Part shown: piece after piece, positions 57,131 to 64,000 of the stretch
How positions within the stretch are numbered: position 1 is the first letter of the stretch
Layout: every line of letters begins with the position of its first letter
Source: Dioszegia crocea
Taxonomy: Eukaryota > Basidiomycota > Tremellomycetes > Tremellales > Bulleribasidiaceae
Reading direction: 5' to 3'
NCBI GenBank assembly: GCA_001600615.1
Contig: BCKK01000006.1
Location: forward strand, 1,319,966 to 1,383,965
Length of the DNA: 64,000 nt
Translations under genes and position numbers: made by a program
The notes under the pieces: model-generated
Told to the model about the DNA's origin: nothing
Databases searched by the model: none
What the model saw: only the letters and a program-made list of their open reading frames with translations

Positions 57131-57180
57131 GTTGGTCTTTTCCTCCGTTAAACCCCTTCACACCTTGCTGATCATACAGA
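57131..57180 (+). other. Inferred 5'-UTR intron of F-box-like copy 1
   Basis: Donor GTTGGT after CAG and acceptor CTGATCATACAG ending at 57180. The equivalent CTGATCATCCAG or CTGAACATCCAG occurs before every intact copy (58568-58643, 60023-60093, 61464-61540). Confidence 0.55.
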
Positions 57181-57203
57181 ACAAAGCCCTAACCTCTGCC
57201 GAT

Positions 57204-58259
57204 ATGACACCCAATCCATCTCCCACTACGGGCCGCATCAACCCCACTCCCAAATGTCCTACTCAACATCGTGACCTCCCTCTCGAACTCAACGTCCTCA
57301 TCATCGAATCACTGGCGAAGCCCGAGCTTGCCACTTGCTGCCGAGTTTCCCAGTCCTTCTCCTCCATCGCAACCCCCCTTCTTTACACAAAACTCCACGT
57401 CGACCTATACAAGCCGAATACATTCCCCATGTTCCCGGCTGAGGATCCGGAGGAATCAGGCGAGCCGGGGCTCCCAGGCGAAGAGGTTGAGGTAGTCGAA
57501 CTAGGCGATGTCGATGACCAGGGACTTGGGCCCCGTCTCCACACACACCACAATCGGTTCTCCTTCACCAAACACCTTACGATCATCAGTTCGCACAGCA
57601 AGAGGATTAGCATCTCCTGCAAACGCGATCTACCCCTTCTGCCCAACCTAGAAACGCTGCGCATCGCCGACGATGCGTATGGCACCTGCTCTTCCCACAT
57701 GTCAAATTCACGCAGCGTCACGATCTGCCCCTTATTCGCTTGCCTTCGACCTCGTCGCCTTGTCATCGATGACACCACCCCTGTTGGCAGAACCCTTCGA
57801 TCTGGATTAACGTTCCCTCCTCGCTCAGTCAACGAGATAGTGGTGATAGTAGGGCCAAGCGAGAAGGCCTTGGAACGCGTGGCCCTGGAATCCATCTCGC
57901 GTGGTGTACCACGCTCAGTTGAGCGGCTTTCTTTGGTTCTGCAGCCTGATGTGGGCTGGGAAACGCCCTCAACTGAGTATCCGGGGCATGGTATTCTCCT
58001 AGGACGTAAAATTGAATGGGCTCGATCGGTATCGATGGCTTTGGCGGGTGCTTATCAGAGCAAGGGGATTCAAATTACGATAGTGGGGGCTGAAGGAGTC
58101 AGATTTTACTTGTCAGCCACATGTCGCGGAGCTGAATTGATGGTCAAAGACGCGCTGAAGCGGAGACTAGCGGCTGAGGGCTGGAAGGAGAAGGACGCCG
58201 CGATCAAAGTGGAGGCAATCAAGTTTGTCGAGATGATGGATTACGACGGAGAGGTGTAA
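57204..58259 (+). CDS. F-box-like family protein, array copy 1
   Basis: Single coding exon, 351 aa, from ATG 57204. An earlier in-frame ATG at 57084 is rejected because it would translate the conserved promoter block. The F-box-like start DLPLELNVLIIESLAKPELA, then TCCRVSQSFSSIATPLLYTK, is at about 25-67. An acidic insert (PGLPGEEVEVVELGDVDDQ) follows. Then come family blocks: FTKHLTIISS, LPLLPNLETLRI, FACLRPRRLVI, PPRSVNEIVVIVGPS and PRSVERLSLVLQPD. The end is KDAAIKVEAIKFVEMM then DYDGEV. F-box proteins usually bring substrates to SCF ubiquitin ligases through Skp1; that role is inferred from the N-terminal motif. Confidence 0.78.
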   Translation: MTPNPSPTTGRINPTPKCPTQHRDLPLELNVLIIESLAKPELATCCRVSQSFSSIATPLLYTKLHVDLYKPNTFPMFPAEDPEESGEPGLPGEEVEVVELGDVDDQGLGPRLHTHHNRFSFTKHLTIISSHSKRISISCKRDLPLLPNLETLRIADDAYGTCSSHMSNSRSVTICPLFACLRPRRLVIDDTTPVGRTLRSGLTFPPRSVNEIVVIVGPSEKALERVALESISRGVPRSVERLSLVLQPDVGWETPSTEYPGHGILLGRKIEWARSVSMALAGAYQSKGIQITIVGAEGVRFYLSATCRGAELMVKDALKRRLAAEGWKEKDAAIKVEAIKFVEMMDYDGEV

Positions 58260-58660
58260 TCAGGCGGAGTGGACTGTCGCGGGCGTGTGGGCCGAGGGGA
58301 GATGGAGGAGCCGGCAGTCAGGTAGGGAGAGAAGTGGATCGTGAGCTTGAAGTGCTCATGGCGGGATATGGAAACAAGGATGGTATGATTGGGCAGGGTG
58401 TGCATCAAGGTCAGTCGGTGTGAGCTATTGAAACAGTCCATGGGTAGAGACTGACAGCTACAGTATGTCTGCCTAAGTGGGCATATGGCGTGTATGTAGT
58501 TAGTGGAGGCTTGAGGGAGAGGGGGGGGGGGCTGTGTGTGTGGTCCGAGCGCAAATTAAAGTTTTAGGTTCGTCCCTTCCTTCCCAACTCCCCTTCATCC
58601 AACCCTTTCCTTCTTCTCTTCTTACCTCTTACTGAACATCCAGACAAACATTTAACCAAC
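58260..58660 (+). promoter_or_regulatory. Spacer with promoter block and 5'-UTR intron of F-box copy 2
   Basis: The spacer is 401 bp. The block at about 58513-58567 reads GAGAGGGGGGGGGGCTGTGT then GTGGTCCGAGCGCAAATTAA, with an expanded G run. The inferred 5'-UTR intron is 58568-58643. ACTGACAGCTACAGT near 58450 resembles the 3' element after the other copies. Confidence 0.6.
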
Positions 58661-59641
58661 ATGACGCCCAACACCAACTCGGCAACCACCCTCCCCACCC
58701 CCATCCCCTCCCCTCTCGATCAGCAAATGAACTTCCCCCTCGAGATTTTTCTCATCATCATCCCCATGCTCGCCCATCCCGAACTTGCCCAATGCCGTCA
58801 TGTCTCCCAATTTTTCTCGTCTACCGCCACCCCCTACTTCTATAAGAAACACCGTATCGATCTGTCCAAGCCGGAGACTTTCGAGAATCCGGTTGACGCA
58901 ACCGGAAAACCCTCGCGATTTTCCTTTATGGAACACGTTACTATCGCCGCTCACTCTGACGATATCTGCAAAGATGCTCCCCCTATCAATCTTCCCAATC
59001 TCGTTACCCTACGCATCATTGGCGGTCAACGTGGATTCCACGCCTCCTCCACTGGGTACATGAGTAGCCACACTCTCAAACCCTGCCCCTTCCTGGCTCT
59101 CATTCAGCCTCAACCTTGTCGACTCGTCATAAACGCCAATCTTTCCGAGTTTACCTCGGCGACCCCTTTGTCGGGCTTCCCGCCTGTCTCGGTGAAGGAG
59201 CTGGTGGTCATCATTGGGCCGAATGACCTTGGCTCTCGTGGCGGCCTCTACCACGGAGTGCAAGGTTCAGTCGAGCGGTTGACTCTGGTCTTTCAACCTG
59301 AGATTGCTGTACAAGACGAAGGGTCACTGTCGGCATCCCAAACATTGTTGAAGCAGGAGAAGGCTGCAATCAGCAAGCTTGCGCGCGCGCATATGATCTC
59401 GATGATGCTGGCGGGAGCTTGTCTGGGGAGGGTTGTCCCAATCACGGTAGTGGGCTTGGGACCGTTGAGCGAATTCGGGGAGGATTTCATAAGCGCGACT
59501 CCTAGGCATGGTGTCGAATATTGCAAAGCGGAGGTGGAACTGGAATTATTGGATAGGTGGATGACTTTGGAGGCCGCCGCAGCGAGGGTGGAGGGCATCA
59601 ACTTTATCGAATTTGAGGATTACGATGGGGAGGTGTATTAG
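58661..59641 (+). CDS. F-box-like family protein, array copy 2
   Basis: Single coding exon, 326 aa. F-box-like part: DQQMNFPLEIFLIIIPMLAH, then PELAQCRHVSQFFSSTATPY and FYKKHRIDLSKPETFENPVD. Then MEHVTIAAHS, LPNLVTLRIIG, FLALIQPQPCRLVI, PPVSVKELVVIIGPND and GSVERLTLVFQPE. The end reads LEAAAARVEGINFIEFEDYD then GEVY. It is closest to copy 3, which shares the KKHRIDLSKPETFENP stretch exactly, so those two are the most recent duplicates. Confidence 0.78.
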   Translation: MTPNTNSATTLPTPIPSPLDQQMNFPLEIFLIIIPMLAHPELAQCRHVSQFFSSTATPYFYKKHRIDLSKPETFENPVDATGKPSRFSFMEHVTIAAHSDDICKDAPPINLPNLVTLRIIGGQRGFHASSTGYMSSHTLKPCPFLALIQPQPCRLVINANLSEFTSATPLSGFPPVSVKELVVIIGPNDLGSRGGLYHGVQGSVERLTLVFQPEIAVQDEGSLSASQTLLKQEKAAISKLARAHMISMMLAGACLGRVVPITVVGLGPLSEFGEDFISATPRHGVEYCKAEVELELLDRWMTLEAAAARVEGINFIEFEDYDGEVY

Positions 59642-60108
59642 GGTGGCCGAGGCTGTGGTCGAGGGCGGAGCTGGCGACGGGAGATCGAGGGTTTTAAGGG
59701 TGAGGGTTTTGGAATCGGGGGCGGAGAAGTGAGGAGGAGGGGTTGGTAAACTAGACACGGGCGCAGTAGAGGCACTAGGGAGAGTGTGAATAGACCGGGA
59801 TTAGGCATAAAAGTGAGTCTACGATTTGTAATCATATTCATGGGGCATCGGCTTACAGCTACAGTCATCAAAATCGATTAGTCCAAATAAGTCCTACTAT
59901 AGCATGCATATCGCCGATTATCGTACCGTACTCGAGCTTCCCCCTGACAAAGAATGCAGATGACTCGGACCTGGGGGCAAAGGGAGGGTTGTGTAGTGGT
60001 CCGAGCATGATTAAGGTTTTAGGTTCGTCCAATTCCCCCAATACTCAATTCAACCCTTTCGCCTTCTTCTTTTGTCTCTCACTGATCATCCAGTAAACAT
60101 CAGTCAAA
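59642..60108 (+). promoter_or_regulatory. Spacer: 3' element of copy 2, promoter block and 5'-UTR intron of copy 3
   Basis: The spacer is 467 bp. The 3' element at about 59813-59870 (GTGAGTCT...GGGGCATCGGCTTACAGCTA) looks like a 3'-UTR intron. The promoter block at 59976-60022 reads GCAAAGGGAGGGTTGTGTAG, TGGTCCGAGCATG, ATTAAGGTTTTAG. The inferred 5'-UTR intron is 60023-60093. Confidence 0.6.
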
Positions 60109-61092
60109 ATGACCAATCCCTCCCCGACGACCGCCCACCCCACCCCCGTTGACACCATCCCCGATCGGCAAATGAACTTCCCCCTCGAAATTTTCCTCGT
60201 CCTGATCCCTATGCTCGCGCATCCCGAGCTTGCCCAATGCCGTCGAGTCTCCCGGTTCTTCTCATCCGTCGCTACCCCACATTTCTACAAAAAGCACCGT
60301 ATCGATCTGTCGAAACCGGAGACTTTCGAAAATCCGGCTGACGATACTGGAAAACGCACTCGATTCTCCCTTACCGAACACCTCACTATTACCTCTCACT
60401 CCAACAATGTGTGCGAAGACATTTCCCCCATTCTTCTCCCTAACCTAATTACGCTGCGCATCGTCGGCCAGGCGCTCGAGCCCCACACGTGCTCCAGCCA
60501 GGAACCCATATATGGCAGCCGCGCAATTTGCCCCTTCCTCGCTCATCTGCACCCCCTTCGACTCATCATGAGCGGCAATCTCAACATCTACTCTGGCGTA
60601 AACTCACCTGTGCTAGGGTTTCCGCCGGAATCGGTGGAGGAACTGGTGGTTGTCCTGGGACCAACAGACACCAGGGCTGTCGTCTCCCTCAAATGCGGCG
60701 TGCGAGGCTCAATCAAACGGCTTCTTCTGGTCATGCCACCCGAGACTGCGGCAAAAAGGTCGGAGACCGCGGCAGAAAGATATGAGAACAAGGTAACTTA
60801 CTCGTCGATGTCGCATTTGCATGCTATACGACTCAGGCACGCGCAGGCCGAACGGATTGAGGAGGCTCTGGCCGCAGCTTGCAAGGGAGCCGACATAAAG
60901 ATCACAGTGATTGGTATGGGCGTAGCCGGGGAGGATGTTACAGGCGCAGGTTCTGGACACGAACTGGAGAACTGTAAGAGGGAGGTGCAGCGGGACTTGG
61001 TGAAGAGGGGGATGGATGCGAAGGACGCCGCAGTCAAGGTGGCGGGGATCAACTTTGTCCAGTCGAAGGATTACGATGGGGAGGTGTGCTAG
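60109..61092 (+). CDS. F-box-like family protein, array copy 3
   Basis: Single coding exon, 327 aa. F-box-like part: DRQMNFPLEIFLVLIPMLAH, then PELAQCRRVSRFFSSVATPH and FYKKHRIDLSKPETFENPAD. Then TEHLTITSHS, LLPNLITLRIVG, FLAHLHPLRLIMSG, PPESVEELVVVLGPTD and GSIKRLLLVMPPE. The end is KDAAVKVAGINFVQSKDYDG then EVC. The third quarter has a duplicated-looking segment (ETAAKRSETAAERYENK) not present in the other copies. Confidence 0.78.
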   Translation: MTNPSPTTAHPTPVDTIPDRQMNFPLEIFLVLIPMLAHPELAQCRRVSRFFSSVATPHFYKKHRIDLSKPETFENPADDTGKRTRFSLTEHLTITSHSNNVCEDISPILLPNLITLRIVGQALEPHTCSSQEPIYGSRAICPFLAHLHPLRLIMSGNLNIYSGVNSPVLGFPPESVEELVVVLGPTDTRAVVSLKCGVRGSIKRLLLVMPPETAAKRSETAAERYENKVTYSSMSHLHAIRLRHAQAERIEEALAAACKGADIKITVIGMGVAGEDVTGAGSGHELENCKREVQRDLVKRGMDAKDAAVKVAGINFVQSKDYDGEVC

Positions 61093-61557
61093 GGCAAGGG
61101 AGGCGTTGATGAGGGGCGGAGCTGGCGGTACTAGAAAAGGGGAGACGAGAGTGAGAAGCACTAAGGCTCCGTCAGGAAGCGTGGAGGATGGACAGGTTGG
61201 ACATGGGCGTAGGAAACACATTCCTGGAAGACGGCGGAGAACACGGATAGACGGAAACGGGGCAAAAGTAAGTCTATCTCAATTCGATTAGAGTATATCT
61301 AAAGGGCATCAGCTTACAATGACAGTTATTTACATCGAGTAGTCGGACCATATCATCCATCATGTATATATCATTCAAGCTGTCAACCGAGCTCAGGGTC
61401 TCGGTATTGAGAGAAAGGGAGGGCTGTGTGTGTCAGTGGCCTTGAAGGAATTTAAAGTTTCAGGTTCGTCCCATCCCATATTTTTCTTCACTCAACCCTT
61501 TCACACTTCTCCTCTTTCCCACATATCACTCATCCTCCAGTACCGACATCGGCCAAC
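61093..61557 (+). promoter_or_regulatory. Spacer: 3' element of copy 3, promoter block and 5'-UTR intron of copy 4
   Basis: The spacer is 465 bp. The 3' element runs about 61268-61325 (GTAAGTCT...GGGCATCAGCTTACAATGAC). The promoter block at 61411-61463 reads GAGAAAGGGAGGGCTGTGTG then GGAATTTAAAGTTTCAG. The inferred 5'-UTR intron is 61464-61540. Confidence 0.6.
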
Positions 61558-62604
61558 ATGGCACCCAAACCCTCCCCAGCGATCACTTTCCTCACCCCCG
61601 CCGATACCCTTCCACAGCGGCAGAAAGACCTCCCTCTCGAGACCCTTCTCACCATCATCCATATGCTCGCAAAGCCTGAACTCGTCCGATGTTGTCGAGT
61701 GTCCCAATTCTTCAACTTTGTCGCTCTCCCCCATCTCTATAAAGAGCTTCACATCGACCTTGCCAAGCCGGGCATTTACGCAACATTACCGGCTGTCGTC
61801 CCTGGAGAATCACAGGTGCTGGTGGGGTCTCGCGAAGGGTCTCCAGCAGTCCCTTTGAATGAGAACGTCCACCAGCCGGAAGCTCAAGAAGTCCCCCGGT
61901 CCGACCTCCAACTCGCTCGGTTCTCCTTCACCACATACCTCACCATCACCCCTCACTCCCAATCCCTCTGCAACACCATTCCTCCCCTCGATCTGCCCAA
62001 TCTGATCACCCTACGCATGACTGGCTGTGAGCCCTCGCTCTCTGCTACCCTCGCTGCCACCTGTCCCGATACGATCTGTCCATTCCTCGCTCGTCTCCGA
62101 CCGCGTCGAGTGGTCGTGAGTACCGACGTCGCCCCCCATCTTCCATCCATGACGCGCGACAGATGCTATCCGCCGGACTCCGCGACCGAGCTGGTCATCC
62201 TGGTCGATCCCAGCGACGACATCGACCTCGCCTCTTGCGTGCGCGGTGTGAATCCCTCGGTGGAACACCTCACACTGGTCGTGCGACCGGGCCCTCGAAG
62301 GATCCGTGCCGTAGCTTCGCATCCGGTCCCTGACTTACTAGAGCCTGTTTTTCGATCTCGAAAGCAAGCACGCACATGGTCAGAGGGTATAGCGGAAGCA
62401 TGTTGGGGCGAGGCGAGGCAGATCACAGTAGTGGGTTTGAAGTGGGACGGGAGCGACGCGCTTGGTCTTAAAATGCTCCCTGATCAGCTCAAGACGAGGG
62501 CCCAGCGGGCGCTCGTACAGAAGGGTATGAACGAGAAGGACGCTGCATCTAGGGTGGAGTGGGTCAAATCTGTCGATTTGGCGGATTACGATGGAGAGGT
62601 ATGA
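61558..62604 (+). CDS. F-box-like family protein, array copy 4
   Basis: Single coding exon, 348 aa. F-box-like part: QKDLPLETLLTIIHMLAKPE, then LVRCCRVSQFFNFVALPHLY and KELHIDLAKPG. An insert of about 40 residues follows (VLVGSREGSPAVPLNENVHQ). Then FTTYLTITPHSQSL, IPPLDLPNLITLRMTG, FLARLRPRRVVVS, PDSATELVILVDPSDD and PSVEHLTLVVRPG. The end is MNEKDAASRVEWVKSVDLAD then YDGEV. It is closest to copies 1 and 5 in having the long insert after the F-box part. Confidence 0.78.
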   Translation: MAPKPSPAITFLTPADTLPQRQKDLPLETLLTIIHMLAKPELVRCCRVSQFFNFVALPHLYKELHIDLAKPGIYATLPAVVPGESQVLVGSREGSPAVPLNENVHQPEAQEVPRSDLQLARFSFTTYLTITPHSQSLCNTIPPLDLPNLITLRMTGCEPSLSATLAATCPDTICPFLARLRPRRVVVSTDVAPHLPSMTRDRCYPPDSATELVILVDPSDDIDLASCVRGVNPSVEHLTLVVRPGPRRIRAVASHPVPDLLEPVFRSRKQARTWSEGIAEACWGEARQITVVGLKWDGSDALGLKMLPDQLKTRAQRALVQKGMNEKDAASRVEWVKSVDLADYDGEV

Positions 62605-63068
62605 TGGTACGGGAGGCGCTGGTCGAGGGGATTGATATGAGAGGGAGCGAGGAGAGGGTGAGGAATAGAGGGTTGGGGCTGGGGGCATAAGGTGGAGGAG
62701 TACAGTGTGAGCAGATCTGAAATGGGGGTGGCAAAGACGTCTTCCATGCATGACGGAGGACAACGAGTATACGGGGAGTAGACATGACAGTGAGTTTCAT
62801 TTTAGCTCCAAATGTGTCCAGGGGTATCAGCTTACAGCCATAGTCATCACATTCAATATCCAGTCAAGTTATATATGATGCACACCGTCAGATACATTCA
62901 AGTGTCAGCGTGATTGTGAACTCTCGGCGCTTAGGGAAAGGGAGGGCTGTGTGCCCTGGGTGAGAATTTAAGGTTTGCCGCTTCGCCCCATCCTTTGACT
63001 ATTCCCTTCAACACGCTGTTCCCCTCTCTTCTTTCCTCTTGCTGATCATCCAGATAACTTAAATTAAT
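62605..63068 (+). promoter_or_regulatory. Spacer: 3' element of copy 4 and promoter block of copy 5
   Basis: The spacer is 464 bp. The 3' element runs about 62790-62843 (GTGAGTTT...GGGGTATCAGCTTACAGCCA). The promoter block at 62934-62977 reads GGGAAAGGGAGGGCTGTGTG then GAGAATTTAAGGTTT. The acceptor CTGATCATCCAG of a likely 5'-UTR intron ends at 63053; its donor is unclear. Confidence 0.6.
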
Positions 63069-64000
63069 ATGCCTCCAGCCGCAACAGTCGATCCAGGCAT
63101 CAGCCCCAACCCAACTCCGCCAATCCACCTACCCCGCGAAATCTATCTAAACGTTATCCCCCTACTCGCCAAGCCCCAGCTTGCGCAATGTTGCCGGGTC
63201 TCGCAATTCTTCAACTCGGTCGCTACTCCTAAGCTATACAAGGAGTTACACGCCGAGTTCGGGGAGAAACTAAGCTTCGCGACTCCTCGACGAGTAGGAG
63301 CAACTTCGGAGGAAGAGCTAGCGGGGACAGGCGGCGAGGTCATGGGGGATAGTCCGCGAGATAGTTCGGACCTGGATGTTGGTCCAGTGCTCAGCATCCC
63401 GAAACTGGAGACGCAGGGGATCGAAATCTTCTCTCGGTACATATCCCATCACAATCGGTACTTCTTCACCACCTACCTCACAGTCAGCCTCACATCCGTG
63501 CGCTTTGCGATACTCTAGAGCCGCTCGATTTACCCAACCTCATCACGCTTCGCCTTCTCGGTGCCAGTCTGGAGATCTGTACAATGCCCGAAACTTCCCC
63601 CCCGACGTTGCCCACTCCTTGCCCCATCCTCGCTCGCCTTCGGCCTCGCCGCATCGTCCTGGGTGGTCGTATTGGTGCAAACCTCTCCCCCGCGGCAGCT
63701 CTGCGAATAGATGTTCCAACATTCCTACCCAATTCAGTAACCGATTTAGTCATCATTCTCGGGTCATCTTACGATGACCGTGAGAACTACATCCTTCACC
63801 GCCTTGCGAAAGGATCCTTGGACACTGTCGACTCCCTCACTCTTGTAGTCGAGGCCCGGGAAGGTGGAGAAGCGGTGGAGGTAGCTACGACTACCGATCG
63901 GCCATCATTTGCCGCAGAGACGGACAATCCACTGGAACACCATTCTCTGGCCTTGTTCCTTGCTGCCGCTGCAGCAACGGAGGGCAAGGTGAGGGTTGTG
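63069..64000 (+). pseudogene. F-box-like family copy 5, frameshifted and cut by the window end
   Basis: ATG 63069 opens MPPAATVDPGISPNPTPPIH, then LPREIYLNVIPLLAKPQLA and QCCRVSQFFNSVATPKLYKE, an intact F-box-like part. The frame runs to YFFTTYLTVS and then off the family alignment to a TAG at 63516-63518. From about 63486 the family sequence continues one frame over: PHIRALCDTLEPLDLPNLIT, ILARLRPRRIVLGG, LPNSVTDLVIILGSS, then DTVDSLTLVVEAREG, open to the window end. A single missing base near 63485-63490, in a short C run, explains this. It may be a real null copy or a sequencing error; no intron repairs it. Confidence 0.65.

Noticed and set aside
57084..57203. N-terminal extension of F-box-like copy 1 from the ATG at 57084
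   Set aside because: It would translate the conserved promoter block and leader intron; the other copies start at the position equivalent to 57204.

Overview
The window is nuclear DNA of a basidiomycete fungus, most likely a tremellomycete yeast (Cryptococcus/Kwoniella/Saitozyma-like). Genes are densely packed on both strands and split by many 42-60 nt introns with GTRNGT donors, CTGAY/CTAAY branch sites 5-12 nt before the acceptor, and CAG/TAG ends. I rebuilt the gene models by hand, requiring reading frame and family motifs to be continuous across each splice. There are about 28 protein genes, one degraded copy and one frameshifted copy cut by the window end. I saw no bacterial, viral or transposon genes. 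I noticed no tRNA or rRNA, but did not scan systematically.

Layout. 0-14.5 kb: end of an unknown gene, a KDM3-type JmjC demethylase, a PWI/RS splicing factor sharing a 221-bp divergent promoter with it, a surface protein, a small unknown protein, a metacaspase and an Stn1-like telomere protein. 15-20.7 kb: a secreted AA14-type polysaccharide monooxygenase fused to three WSC domains, SHY1/SURF1 and a small unknown protein. 21-34.7 kb: four paralogues of an unrecognised LRR-like family in two tandem pairs (21-25 and 31.6-34.7 kb), flanking a divergent sugar transporter and GH78 alpha-L-rhamnosidase that look like a rhamnoside-use module. 35-41.5 kb: SEC61 alpha, DUS3 and RTR1/RPAP2. 42-50 kb: oxidoreductases (two SDRs, an MDR alcohol dehydrogenase, a D-2-hydroxyacid dehydrogenase) and a four-TM protein. 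50.6-55.7 kb: a DHA1-type MFS exporter, a BTB protein and the SWP1/ribophorin II subunit of oligosaccharyltransferase. 55.9-64 kb: a head-to-tail array of six F-box-like genes (four intact, one degraded, one frameshifted).

Most unusual points: (1) the metacaspase frame works only with a single-nucleotide exon between two canonical introns. (2) Each F-box copy carries the same promoter block about 130-150 bp before its ATG. Most also share an inferred 5'-UTR intron, a 3' intron-like block and a C-terminal DYDGEV tail. (3) Three of the four LRR-like genes share a different ~60-bp upstream block. Both families therefore look like units duplicated together with their control regions. All models are predictions; no transcript or database search was available.
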